Notes: a model not told the origin generated them from the letters alone. A stretch of 64,000 nucleotides of DNA from Catonia carolina (GCA_035578175.1 JAQMRL010000006.1:26368393-26432392); one strand, 5' to 3'; numbered from the stretch's first letter, positions 42,323 through 53,364 are shown. A program made the numbers and translations.

Positions 42323-43401
42323 AACTAAAGTAAGTATTATAATATCTATTTGTTAATTTTAATTTAAAATTGTTCATTAGTCTTTACCTATATTAATTTA
42401 AAATTAAATTGAATTTATTAGTCGTAATTTAAATTTCATTAATTCCTTACATACTTGTTAAATTTAAATTTTGAAAATAAAATCTGGTTGTCCTTGTTAC
42501 GTAAATATTTTATTAAGTTAAATTTTTCTTTTTAAATTTGACATATAAAATTTGCGTTTAATTCTATTAATAGATTTTTGGTGCATATTTTCTGTTAAAA
42601 GTTAATATGTTGCTGATAATAATGTAATATTATATTTTTTGACAATATTTTTATGACTTAATAATTGTATTTATGGAAGTGTATGGTTATATAATTCGTG
42701 ATTATGCATTAGCATTTTTTCTTTTGTATTTTGTTCTATTATATTTTACATTATAAAGAAATATTGTATTTCGGTATTTTCCTTATTACAACATGGAGTT
42801 AATGTAACAGCCTGTTTCATATGTTACCTACTTACAAATGTCCGTTTAATAAATTATAATTAATATAAATATTATTGTAATTATTAAAGAATAATAATCT
42901 TTTTTAATATTTTATTTCGATTTGCTTATTTTTTTGGCAAGCTGAATTAATATTGTTAGCCAAGACTATTTAATCGGTTTATGTAATGATATCTTGTAAT
43001 ATTTATTATTCCTTGCTTTCAAATGAAGCGAATTCGTACTACTAAGTTTATTTAGACAATTTTATGGGTAGCAATTTTTGAATTGTCATCTATAATTTTG
43101 TTTTGTTGTCAGAAACTATAAGAGATTCCAACAAACGGTTTTTGGGTTTGTAATCTACAAAAAAAGTTAGCGGGCCTGGATTGGGTTTGAAATTCCAGTT
43201 TCGACCGGGAGTGGCCCAAAATCGGAAGTCCAGAAATCTAAGTCGGAATTTAGAAAAAAAGTAGTGTCATTCGATTCCTCCTAAAGAATAGATACAGACG
43301 TCACTAATGGTTTTTGCCATAAGACAAAGGTAAGCCTTTTTAAAAATTTCCTCCTGCCATAAAACGTGTCGTCTCGTGAAAAAGATTTTTTTACGTTAAT
43401 A
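42225..43401. other. A/T-rich sequence with no gene; (TTTA)n tract
   Basis: A (TTTA)n microsatellite lies at about 42294-42322. A less A/T-rich stretch at about 43150-43260 (GCGGGCCTGGATTGGGTTTG) is unassigned. No supported open frame. Confidence 0.4.
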
Positions 43402-44486
43402 CAGTAAAACCTCCTCAAAACGACCACGTACGGTGAACTCAATAAGTGGTAAATTTGAGAGGTGGTCGTTTTGGAGAATTGGAGGTCTGGACAATACCCT
43501 AATTAAAATAACTTTATTATTATGAAAAGTGTATGATTATTTACCCCAAAAATATTGTTTACATAAAATTTTAACTAAAATAAATTGTAGTAAAAACATC
43601 ACTTCTTACCAATACAGCAACTGATGTAACTTTTTTATTAGTAGATCGTGCATGATAGTAGCCTATTACGCATAATGTATAAAACTTGCTTAAAATAATA
43701 ATTTTTAACGTGAGATACTTTAGTTTATCAACTCAAAAATTTTTAAAAGTATAAAAAAATTTTAAAATAAATTATTATAAAAATTAAAGTAATTTTCGAT
43801 TGTTGTTTGTTTAACAGCTTGTTGTTATTTTTTTGCAACTTTTGTTTTTTCTATAATGGCCTCAGCTTCTTCCAGCAGATTTAGCAGTCGCGGCACTTTT
43901 TGTTCTCGAGCCATGTTTTTTAAACCACTGAGAGCTTCTAAACTTTTTCCTATTGGCATTACAGAAACATCTTCAATTCCTCTACTTCTTTCTCGCCATT
44001 GAAGTCACTCTCGTTCGTGCTACAACCTACTACCATGCTCTCGTTTTGGCACTGTGCAGTAACAGTTGTAAACAAATAATTTTAATGCGTAATACATCAT
44101 TTTCGTCGCATGTTGGGATGGCTTCTTCACAGTGAACTATGACTTCAAGATTCGCTTGTTGTCCAAGTTGAACTAAATCTCTCTCTTCATTATGGAAATC
44201 GTCAGTTATTTTTAACCCTGTCTGAGGTAGCAGTATCAATATGTAGCGCATGGCTATTCTGTATTACATACGTTTGTTCTACTAACTTTAATTTCTGTTA
44301 TAGGTATTATTAAATTAAAGTGGTCACTTTTGCTCGTTTTAACAGGTCGCGGTCGGATTAGAGAGTGGTCGTTTAGCGGAGGTGAAATTTTATGGGAAAG
44401 AATAGTTAATATTTTGGTTCCCGAAAATACTGTCGGTTAGAGAGTTGGTTGCTTAGAAGAGCTGGTCGTTTGTGGAGGTTTTACTG
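43402..44486 (-). mobile_element. Pogo/Tigger-like DNA element, defective
   Basis: The left tip CAGTAAAACCTCCTCAAAAC and right tip GTTTGTGGAGGTTTTACTG form inverted repeats with the CAGTxxAACCTC style of pogo/Tigger ends, followed by GACCAC on the left and its complement GTGGTC-like text near the right end. TA precedes the left tip; on the right TA is two bases away. Subterminal GGTCGTTT motifs repeat inside. At 1.08 kb it is shorter than autonomous relatives. Confidence 0.6.
43850..44251 (-). pseudogene. Possible transposase C-terminal remnant of the pogo-like element
   Basis: The minus strand has an open stretch, PQTGLKITDDFHNEERDLVQ, then EEAIPTCDENDVLRIKIICL. After stops it gives RKKEVEELKMFL- and ENKKCRDC-like pieces. 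The acidic linker before a short helical tail is reminiscent of pogo-type transposase C-termini, but no catalytic block is visible. Confidence 0.3.
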
Positions 44487-44568
44487 CATATTATTAAGGC
44501 ATTCCTCGTTTATAGCGCGCTCTTTCATACCGCGGTTTTAGATGTACTTTGTCTATCAACATTCCACC

Positions 44569-44707
44569 CATTTTTACTTTCTCTTGCCTATATGAATATA
44601 TAGGAAGGAAAGTATTGTTTTCATGTCGATTTTTCGAAATCGAGTTTTCACCGGATCTATACGTTTTCAGACCCCCTGAACCCAAAAAACATGTTTTTAG
44701 CGATTGA

Positions 44708-44756
<49 letters not shown>

Positions 44757-44790
44757 ATGCGTGCGTGTGAGTGTGTGTGTGTGCGTGCGT

Positions 44791-44823
<33 letters not shown>

Positions 44824-45658
44824 TGTGTGCAAAATATCTAAAGAACGGAACATCGTACGAACTTGGAACTTGAAACTTAAGTTACATACCACTACCGGAC
44901 CCGACACGAACATTTTCATCAAAATCGGTCAACCGGAAGTAGTAGTTTATTCGTATAATTTTTCACTTTTTTGCAATTTTCTTAAAAACTGATCCTACGA
45001 TTTTTTAAAAAATCGCATCATTTACTTAATTTTTAATTCTCTAAAAGATAGAGTAGGCGCCATGTTTGCTGAAATTCTTGGCGAGGGTGTTTTTACGTAA
45101 AAAAAGTGTTTTTTTAAGATTACGGCTTTAATATTAATTTTAGAGCAAAAACGTATATAATAAAAGTTGTAGAGAATTAAAAAACCTACAACTTTTATTT
45201 CAAAAATTTTTTTGTATAACGCTTAGTTTAGCGGTAATTAGCGATTTAATGTTTTTTCTCACGAAAACTTGTGAAAAATCGATTTCTTTAACATTTCGGC
45301 CTTAGTATGCATTTTACGACAAAAGTGTATATAATAAAATTTATAGAAAATTAAAAGCTCTATAACTTTTGTTTAGAGCATCTTTCTCTACAGAGCCTAG
45401 TTTAGCGTGAAAGTGTGATTTTCCGTTTTTTTTAAGCCAAATTGAGTTAGATTTTCATTTTGCGTCATTCACTCATGATTAAAATAAGGTTATGTTTTTG
45501 AGGTTAGTTTTTGTTTATTTCTAATATTTTATTAATAATGTTAGGTTTATTATTAATCATTTGCATTGGCTCTTGCCAATGCAAATAATGCAAATCTGGT
45601 GTGAAACACTCACACAACTTTCTCTTGAAAGTTGTGTGAGTGTTTCACACCAGATTTT
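44569..45658 (+). mobile_element. Family A repeat, copy A10, long microsatellite and palindromic end
   Basis: A young copy. It has the hairpin end, then a ~120-bp compound (GT)(GC)(GTGC) microsatellite at about 44710-44830, and both units. The right terminus is rearranged into two perfect palindromes (45559-45586 and 45592-45657). Open frames over the microsatellite on both strands are artefacts. Confidence 0.85.
45559..45657. repeat. Two back-to-back perfect palindromes with TCTT loops at the end of A10
   Basis: Palindrome 1: ATTTGCATTGGC / GCCAATGCAAAT (12-bp arms, loop TCTT at 45571-45574). Palindrome 2: 31-bp arms at 45592-45622 and 45627-45657 (inner end CACACAACTTTC / GAAAGTTGTGTG), loop TCTT at 45623-45626. 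Both loops come from the family's TCTCTTG subterminal motif. Confidence 0.9.
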
Positions 45659-45837
45659 TTAAACAATTTTTAAATTTAGTACCGAGTTTGAAAAATGTAT
45701 TATCTATAAACAGGCACTAATACAAAAATTATATTTAAATCTTCCTTCAAACACTTTTTAACGTCACAATAATACTGACTTACTGTTAATTCGTTCTATT
45801 TTGTACTGTATAACTTGGATACACGTTTATGATCAAT

Positions 45838-47045
45838 AACATTTATTGTTGTTTAGGTCATCCGCTGAAAGACTGGTTTGAACCTCTACACACTTTACTA
45901 AGTAAAACGAAGGGTGTGGTTGTTTACAATTGCCTTCCTCACCGAGTGGAAAAGTATTCTTATCAGCATTCCCGGCCTTCCTTTACTTTTTACTTTCTCT
46001 TGCCTATATGAATATATAGGAAGGAAAGTATTGTTTTCATGTCGATTTTTCGAAATCGAGTTTTCACCGGATCTATACGTTTTCAGACCCCCTGAACCCA
46101 AAAAACATGTTTTTAGCGATTGGTCTGTGTGTCTGTGTGTGTGTCTGTGTGTCTGTGTGTGTGTGTGTGAACAGAATATCTCAAGAACGGAACATCGTAC
46201 GAACTTGAAACTTGAAACTTAAGTTACATACCACTACCGGACGCGACACGAACATTTTCATCAAAATCGGTCAACCGGAAGTAGTAGTTTATTCGTATAA
46301 TTTTTCAGTTTTTTGCGATTTTCTCAAAAACTGGTCCTACGATTTTTTTTAAAATCGCCTATTTTACTCAATTTTTTATTCTCTACAAGATAGGGTAGGC
46401 GCCATGTTTGCTGAAATTCTCGGTGAGGCTGTTTTCACGTAAAAACGTTGTTTTTTTAAGATTACGGCTTTAATATAAATTTTAGCGCAAAAACTTATAT
46501 AATAAAAGTTGTAGAGAATTTAAAAACCTACAAGTTTTGTTTCAAACATTTTTTTGTATAACGCTTAGTTTAGCGGTAATTTGCGATTTTCTGTTTTTTT
46601 TCTCACGAAAACGTGAGAAAAATCGATTTTTTTAACATTTCGGTTTTAGTATGCATTTTACGACAAAAGTGTATATAATAAAAGTTATAGAAAATTAAAA
46701 GATCTACAACTTTTGTTTAGAGCATTTTTCTCTACAGAGCCTAGTTTAGCGTGAAAGCGTGATTTTCCGTATTTTTAAGCCAAACTGAGTTCGATTGTCA
46801 TTTTGCGTCATTCACTCATGATTAAAATAAGGTTATGTTTTTGAGGTTAGTTTTTGTTTATTTCTAATATTTTATTAATAATGTTAGGTTTATTATTAAT
46901 CATTTGCATTGGCAAGAGAAAGTTGTGTGAGTGTTTCACACCAGATTTTTTACTCTTAAAATGACACATTCACTTCATCCACCATAGGGTCTGGCTGTAT
47001 AATAAAAATCATTACTCTTAGAAGAGATAACCCTGACTATAGTCC
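45838..47045 (-). repeat. Family C copy C10, split by A11
   Basis: C sequence in reverse orientation occupies 45838-45986. It resumes after A11 at about 46953 (ACACATTCACTTCATCCACC onward) to about 47045, where the head is missing. Confidence 0.75.
45987..46951 (+). mobile_element. Family A repeat, copy A11, complete, inserted in SINE C10
   Basis: Nearly identical to A1, with both subterminal 13-mers and the hairpin. A TG microsatellite with TCTG interruptions lies at about 46123-46170. It is inserted in a C copy, giving family A activity after that C insertion. Confidence 0.85.
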
Positions 47046-47168
47046 GATTCACGAAAGAAAACACCTGTCTTTAAACAGCAACCTTTTGAACCGCTGTATG
47101 TAAAAACAAATTACGATACATCAAATTAAAGCTTGTTTTATTGTTGGTTACTGGATTACATTAACATA

Positions 47169-48100
47169 CGAGGTGTGGCTTTTAAATAACGAGACTGACG
47201 TTGTAAAAAATTTAATTTTAATTTTATACATAATCACTTATTGTCACCTTCTGTATACACTCCTTCTCTATCCCTACAACGCTCCACGCTAATTTTCCAT
47301 TGTTGGAAACAATGCTGGAAGTCATCTTCTGTCAGCTCCTTCAGGACACGTGCCGCTTTCTCTTTTACAGCTTCCACAGACTCAAATCTTATCCCTTTTA
47401 ATGCAGATTTCACCTTAAGGAACAGGTAGAACTCACATGGTACAAGGTCTGATGAATAAGGTGGATGTTCTAACACTGAGATGCTGTACTTGTCTAGGAA
47501 CCTCTTGACAGATAACGCGGAATGAGCTGGCGCATAGTCTTGGTGGAGAACCCATGATTTGTCCTTTCACATTTCGGGGCGTTTTTTCCTTACCCTTTGA
47601 CGTAGTTTAGAAACTACCACAAGGTAGTAATATTGATTAATTGTTTGACCTTCAGGAACGCAGTGAAGGTACACAATCCCATGGATATAAAAAAAATCAA
47701 TCATCATTGCTTTAAATTTTGACTTCCTCATTCGAGCTTTTTGGCTCTCGGTGAAGTTCGGCTCTTCCAGTGCATGGATTGGCGCTTCGTTTCCGGATCA
47801 TAAGAAAAAAACCACGTTTCATCCCATGTTATTATGTTCTACCTGTTCCCTAAGGTGAAATCTGCATTAAAAGGGACAAGATTTGAGTCTGTGGAAGCTG
47901 TAAAAGAGAAAGCGGCACGTGTCCTGAAGGAGCTCACAGAAGATGACTTTCAGCACTGTTTCCAACGATGGAAAATTCGCATGGAGCGTTGTAGGGATAG
48001 AGAAGGAGTGTATATTGAAGGTGACAATAAGTGATTATGTATAAAATAAAAATAATTTTTTTTTACAACTTCAGTCTCGTTATTTAATAGCCACATCTCG
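47169..48100 (-). mobile_element. Foldback mariner, family M copy M2 (distinct junction)
   Basis: Tips CGAGGTGTGGC are inverted at both ends, with TA beside each. The minus strand reads the transposase from the C-terminus (47234) towards the first Asp block (~47820). At about 47835 the sequence switches to a plus-strand copy of the C-terminal coding end (YLFPKVKSALKGTRFESVEA onward) and 3' UTR. The arms are about 265 bp. The switch point differs from M1, M3 and M4. Confidence 0.85.
47234..47476 (-). pseudogene. Mariner transposase C-terminal fragment (left arm and adjacent sequence of M2)
   Basis: It encodes LEHPPYSSDLVPCEFYLF (third catalytic Asp block; the later Asp of the PCDF motif changed to Glu) and the KSALKGIRFESVEAVKEKAA tail, ending in EGDNK-stop. 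The C-terminal part is repeated in inverted orientation at 47834-48034, where it is also open. Confidence 0.8.
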
Positions 48101-48397
48101 TATAATACTTTGTAGCCCTGTACATTTTAAAGTACGTGTGAACAAAGTAATAATACCTTCAAGTTAGATACGAGAGATACTCGTATATTGGAAAAGAGGT
48201 TAAAAGCAAGGTATTTTTGAAGCGTAATTCGTTATATTTAATACACTATTGATTTCCGAAAATGTTAATGTGTAACCAGCAATAAATATCCTGTAACCAG
48301 CAATAAAACAAGCTTTAATTTGATATATCGTAATTGTTTTTTCATACTACAGTTCAAAAGATGTTGCTGTAAAGACAGGTGTTTTGATTCGTGAATC
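48101..48397. other. A/T-rich spacer with a diverged inverted match to 47044-47165
   Basis: Text around AATGTTAATGTGTAACCAGC, AAACAAGCTTTAATTTGATA and AAGACAGGTGTTTTGATTCG mirrors, in inverse orientation, 47050-47150 left of M2 (GAAAACACCTGTCTTTAAAC and TCAAATTAAAGCTTGTTTTA). M2 therefore sits inside a larger inverted repeat, probably an older foldback element spanning about 47040-48410. Confidence 0.6.
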
Positions 48398-48512
48398 GAA
48401 CTGTAGTATCTTTTACACCTCTACCTCTTCTGTTGTTATATGCTTCAGTCATACATTCGACTGACCATGTGATAAGAAACAGAACTATTTTTTGTATCCC
48501 TGGAACTATTTT
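48398..48512 (-). repeat. Family C fragment, copy C11
   Basis: Only the middle-to-head portion remains (CACCTCTACCTCTTCTGTTG to CCCTGGAACT). Confidence 0.7.
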
Positions 48513-48539
48513 CCACTTTACATTGTTTAATAATGATTG

Positions 48540-48700
48540 TACGTTTCATTATTTACAATATCAAGAGAAAGTCGTGTGAGTGTTTCACTTCAAATTCTTT
48601 AATTTCACGTTGTTTATTACTCATGATTTAATGTAGGTTATATTTTTAATTATTCACACTGGCAAGAGAAAGTCGTGTGAACATTTCACGCCAGAGTTTT
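48540..48700 (+). mobile_element. Two tandem family A right termini
   Basis: Two successive, diverged copies of the end block (AAGAGAAAGTCGTGTGAGTG then a TTCACTTC end; GGCAAGAGAAAGTCGTGTG then TTTCACGCCAGAG) lie about 100 bp apart, with no repeat interior. Confidence 0.65.
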
Positions 48701-49238
48701 TTTAAAATACGGTGTAAAATAGTTAAAATATTACATTTATTGTATCCATTTCATTAAAAAAATATCAAAAATTTGTATACACAAACCAACCGAGACTAGT
48801 AAATACTTTATGTTTGTATAATAATTACAAAAATAAAACTATTGCATTATTTTAAACATAAACATTCTCCGATTAATTAAGATTTGTCACAGTTACACCC
48901 TGTTTATTTCAGAATACAAGGTTCATTGAAATGTATAGGCTCTCTATTGTCAAATTATACATAACGGTACAATTGTCATAACAATTTTTCTCGGTTGCAT
49001 TATTTTGTTCACTTGAAAATTGTTTCATATTTTTTGTTTAATACTTCATAGAAATATTTCAAGGTTATACTTAAATTCTTAGTTAATAATTTTTTGAATC
49101 GATCATAAACGTTCAAGTAAGTTGCATAACCTTTCACAAATTGATTTCGTTATCATTAAATTCTTAATTTTTAAAAGATTTTTTTTTTCAGAAATTGTCT
49201 GAACAGATTATTTGTAAATAATTTAAGTTATTTTTACT
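48701..49238. other. A/T-rich sequence with no recognised feature
   Basis: No open frame or repeat is seen. Confidence 0.4.
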
Positions 49239-49555
49239 TCCTCTTGCCTATATGAATATATAGGAAGGAAAGTATTGTTTTCATGTCGAGTTTTCATTGG
49301 ATCTACGCGTTTCCAGACCTCCTGAACCCAAAAAACATGTTTTTAGCGATTGGTCTGTGTGTGTGTGTGTGTGTGTGTACGCGCGCGCGCGCGTGAGTGC
49401 GTGCGTGCGTGAACAGAATATCTCAAGAACGGAACATCGTACGAACTTGAAACTTCAGTTAGATACCACTAGAGGACCCGACACAAACATTTTCTTCAAA
49501 ATCGGTCCACCGGAAGTAGTAGTTTATTCTTGTCATATTTCACTTTTTTACAATT
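49239..49555 (+). mobile_element. Family A repeat, copy A12, hairpin end only
   Basis: Hairpin end and microsatellite ((TG)n(CG)n at about 49354-49410) up to the AGTAGTAGTTTATTC block. It then breaks into a D terminus. Confidence 0.8.
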
Positions 49556-49665
49556 TTTACATATCTGTTTATTATAACTGTAAAGTTTCCAGTCTGTAGA
49601 GAGTGCGATACATCCAGCATATTAATTTAAAAAGAGCAACCTCTTCGTGGGACACCGGTATTTAG
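49556..49665 (-). mobile_element. Family D TIR fragment (D3)
   Basis: ACATATCTGTTTATTATAAC through AGTTTCCAGTCTGTAGAG to CCTCTTCGTGGGACACCGGTA matches the outer ~110 bp of the D1 right TIR. Confidence 0.75.
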
Positions 49666-49971
49666 TTATTTATATTTAATATAAATTATTTTGTAAAACA
49701 TTTCTTTTCTTTTGTGTTTAGGTTTTGATCTCGGAGAGAATAGAAAACTGGTTCAGCAATTTTGGTAAGTAGACTTCTTTAAATAATTTATATTCATCGA
49801 ATATTATTCCCTGCATTAAATTTACTGCTGCTAAATTTATTTATTCTTTTCAAACTTATCTAGATTTTATTAAATAATAGAACATAATTAAAAAATAGCT
49901 TTCTTTATAGTGTTATATTTAGTTGTTTTATAATTTGTTTCTTTTTAGTTAATTTAAAGTATCAACTATGC

Positions 49972-50892
49972 CCATAACAGGCAAGTGGAGGATTCAATTA
50001 TTTGCACTCGATTTGCTAGTTTTAAGGCTACAAACAACAGTTTTGTCTCTTACCACATGGTCAGTCAGTCAGTCAGTCAGTCAGTCAGTCAACTGAAGCA
50101 TTTAAGAATAGAAGAGGTAAGGGTGTAAAAGACGCTAGATTATATAACCAAAGATGAGGGGCATAGAACCCCTCCAGAATCCTAAAAAATGAAAAAATAT
50201 TTGTATAATAGCAATCCAACTTGTTTGAAATACAGCAATTAATTGTGTTAGTTTTAATTAGACCTACCTAATTTATTCAGGTTGGTAATTTATTTGCTTG
50301 ATTAACGAATTCTAACAGGTTTCTTTTATTCTTAATAATTTATTTATCTTAATTCTTGTTAAGGTACACTGTTGTCATACGTTTGTAAAACTAATAGGAA
50401 AAGATTCCCAAATGTATAAAACAGGAAATATTAAAAATATTTGGTAACAATTGCTACATTTTTATTACAAGGCAGGATTTACTACATTGTTTTCTATTTA
50501 AAAAACTCAAGATATTTCGATTAATATAGTTTTATAGTTTAATTTTATTAAAAAGTATGTTGCAATTTGACTAAAATGTTCTGAAAACACTAAAATCTCA
50601 TTTTAGACAACAAAGATTTCTCAATTTTTCCGGGGGAGGGCCCCGGACCCCTCGCATTTTGGGGGGTCCGGTGGGGTGTGCTCTTGAACCAGATCCATTC
50701 CCCTCCAAAGCGAAGTCCTAATTACGCCACTGGGATGGAAATAGATGCTTTTTGAAGGGCTTGGAATCCTGATAAGCATAATCTACTTTTCCACTCAGTG
50801 AGTAGTCTAAGGCAATTTTAAACCACCTCACTTCTCGTAGTAAACCTTATAGCGATTCAAACTGGCCTCTCGGCTGATGACGTAAACAACAA
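49972..50892 (+). repeat. Family C copy C12, split by a ~0.58-kb insertion
   Basis: The head half is at 49972-50145 and the tail half at 50733-50892 (GATGACGTAAACAACAACAA). A (CAGT)n expansion lies at about 50061-50090, where other copies have a single GGTCAG. A piece of the central region is also missing. Confidence 0.75.
50146..50732. mobile_element. Insertion with a hAT-like right end
   Basis: The right end, read inward on the minus strand, is CAGTGGCGTAATTAGGACTT then GCTTTGGAGGGG. CAGTGGCG is a common hAT tip. A CCGGACCCC/GGGGTCCGG stem lies near 50644-50672. No matching left tip is evident, so the element is truncated or the boundaries are wrong. Confidence 0.45.
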
Positions 50893-51140
50893 CAAAGTCT
50901 CACCAGCAGTTTGGTCATTAGAGACTGCTATGAGTATACTGTGGGTTAAAGGACGATGACTTTTAACTTGTTTAATTTCCTGACGTGGATATTGGACCTT
51001 CCAATTTTTAGTTTTTACGTCTGACTGTTTTGTGCAGTATGACCGTGGAGAATGATGATCTATGAAAAAATGCCAGACCTGACCGGGAATTGAACCACTT
51101 TGTAGTCTGGGACATTAATTACTACGTCACGAGGCAATCA
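50893..51140 (-). repeat. tRNA-derived SINE, family K, copy K4
   Basis: On the minus strand GCCTCGTGACGTAGTAATTA is the tRNA-like head and GTGGTTCAATTCCC the B box. The body shares GTCAGGTCTGGCATTTTTTC with K1, K3 and K6. Confidence 0.7.
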
Positions 51141-51164
51141 GAATTGATGTTGTTAATATTATTA

Positions 51165-51627
51165 ATTTTATTATATATTCTTTTCCACTAAAATGCATAT
51201 TAAGACCGCAATCTTAAAAACAGAACAGCCTCCTCAATAATTTCAGCAGACGGCGCCTACTGTATTTTGTAGAACTTACAAAATTTAGTAATTGAGGTGA
51301 TTTTTTAAAACATCGTAGGAGCCGTTTTTGACAAAATCGCAAAAAGTGAAAAATTACGCAAATAAACTACTACTTCCGGATGACCGATCATCATGAAATG
51401 TTTGTGTTCAGTCCTCTAGCGGTACCTAACTTAAGTTTCAAGTTTCAACTTCGTACGATGTTCTGTTCTTGAGATATTCTGTTCACACACAGACCAATCG
51501 CTAAAAACATGTTTTTTTGGGTTGAGGGGGTCTGAAAACGTGTATATCCGATGAAAACTCAATTTCGATAAAATGACATGAAAACACTACTTTCCTTCAA
51601 AAATATTCATATAGGCAAGAAAAAGTA
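51165..51627 (-). mobile_element. Family A repeat, copy A13 (partial)
   Basis: From the second-unit text (ACTAAAATGCATATTAAGAC) to the decayed hairpin end ATATTCATATAGGCAAG. The microsatellite is lost except CACACACAG. Confidence 0.7.
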
Positions 51628-51769
51628 ATAAATCGAAACTAACTGTGTCCTTCGAGGTTCCTCATTAATCTTTCTACCAAAGTAATCGCCGTGTGATCTG
51701 CGAAGTAATAATTTATAATTTTTTAATAATAAATATTTTTAAAACCTTTACCTGCTCATTAATAATAAT

Positions 51770-52705
51770 TAATCTCGTTTTTAGCAAAAACATTTTAATT
51801 GAAAAATACATTGTTTGTTCTAAAATCGGTTCGTCTTAGATTTATTCGAGTATTTTTAATTACTATTTGCTTTTTGATCACTAGGGAAATACGTTTACGT
51901 AGTTTTTTCGGAAATCCTTCATTCTTACAATTTTTTGTAGTTTGTTTCTTATTTTTAACCATTTTTGTGATTCATAGTTTCTGTCTGTTGCACTTCAAAT
52001 CTAGACTCATTAATTTTTTCTGCCTACAATAATTATTTCTTCCCAAACGTTCAATTATTTTAAGCTTTTTCAATTTCCTTAAACCAATTCGTTTCTGTTA
52101 TTCTTAAAAATATAATATTTTCTTTAATAATTTCTTTTAGCTCATTATTTAAATGACCCATAAAATTTGTTTATTATTTCCTTATCATATTTTCTATTTT
52201 TCACCATCTTTATTGAATTTTTCCTGGTTTTCCTAATTTATACACTCCATTTTCATACTTCGGTCCATAATTTTTTTTAAATTTTGTTTTGTACTTTACT
52301 TAGGATCCTTTCTCTGAAAATGTCTGTAAACATTCTGTATCATAAAGGATTCCCAAAACACTTCTATTTCGTAATGTCTTAATTTTTAAATAGATTTTGT
52401 GCTATAATATCTTTTGTAAGACAATACTATGCATTTCCCATTTTCTGTACTGTTTTGTACATTATATTATCGTATATTTCTTGCATAACTGGTACTTATA
52501 TTTATCTTAAATATTAAAAATATTAGTATTCTATCTACGATTTTAATACTTTGTATTTTATTACTTTCCTTTTCATTTGAATTTGTTAACCTGATTTCAT
52601 TTGCGCTGCCCTCCTATTAATTTTCATTTGTAACTTGTATTTTATACTTTCAACCAAAACTGTAGTATCATCAGCAAAAACCAATAGATTATATTCGTAT
52701 TTAAA
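51770..52705 (-). pseudogene. Very old LINE family F reverse transcriptase, copy F3
   Basis: In a very A/T-rich stretch the minus strand decodes to LLVFADDTTVLVES near 52690-52650 (catalytic box). It later gives FMGHLNNELKEII near 52160-52130 and then FKEIEKA and INESRFEVQQTET near 52080-51960. This order and text match F1 and F2. It is heavily mutated, with many stops. Confidence 0.5.
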
Positions 52706-53029
52706 TATTTGTTTTTAGTTCCATTTTTTGTATTTTTTAAGGGTGTCTACCTTGAAAAATATATGTTTTTAAACTTTTTTACTTATTTATAGACAACTTT
52801 ATTCTAAACAGATTGTGCATAAATATTTCATTAATAGCAATTTTTACAGCAATAAACTACGAAATCATTGTCACTGGAAATAAAAAAAGAAAATTTGACT
52901 TTATAAATTTAAATGTTTCGTTCAAGAATTGAGATAAGTAGCAATTTTCAGAATTACAATCTGTTACACGATTGTTGTCAACATGGAAAATACGGGCAAA
53001 TTTCTTCGCGTAACTTTCACACTCTGTTA
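52706..53029. other. A/T-rich sequence with no recognised feature
   Basis: Nothing supported. Confidence 0.4.
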
Positions 53030-53215
53030 TGGTGAGTGCTTGCCAGTTTACTTAAACGTATCAGCATCTTAGTTATTTAGCGATTATTTTGGGTTATGGA
53101 ACGGTTGGATTGAACGTTTACTAATTTTTCAGACCCTCCCCAGAACCCAGAATCGAACCCGGACCTCCGATTTTCAACGTAGCACGCCAACCACTGGGTC
53201 ACGGAGACGGCCATT
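53030..53215 (-). repeat. tRNA-derived SINE, family K, copy K5
   Basis: On the minus strand GGCCGTCTCCGTGACCCAGT is the tRNA-like head and CCGGGTTCGATTCTGG the B box, with the K2-like body beyond. Confidence 0.65.
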
Positions 53216-53364
53216 AGAGAAAATTATATGAAGCAAAACAATTGAATACATAGGTAATGGTGCTACCAAAGATAATGAGCTAAAATGGAATTAATCCTTC
53301 AATTTTAAACAAATTTCATGTAAGTCAACCCATGAATACCCAAGTTTGATGATAATGAGGAGGA

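Noticed and set aside
206..46951. Family A as an LTR or solo LTR
   Set aside because: No TG...CA ends, no TSD, no primer-binding site or polypurine tract, and copies never occur in same-orientation pairs around coding sequence.
50061..50090. CRISPR-like or satellite array at (CAGT)n
   Set aside because: Simple tetranucleotide expansion inside a SINE.
51799..52032. 77-codon hydrophobic plus-strand frame
   Set aside because: Antisense of the decayed LINE F3 in very A/T-rich DNA.
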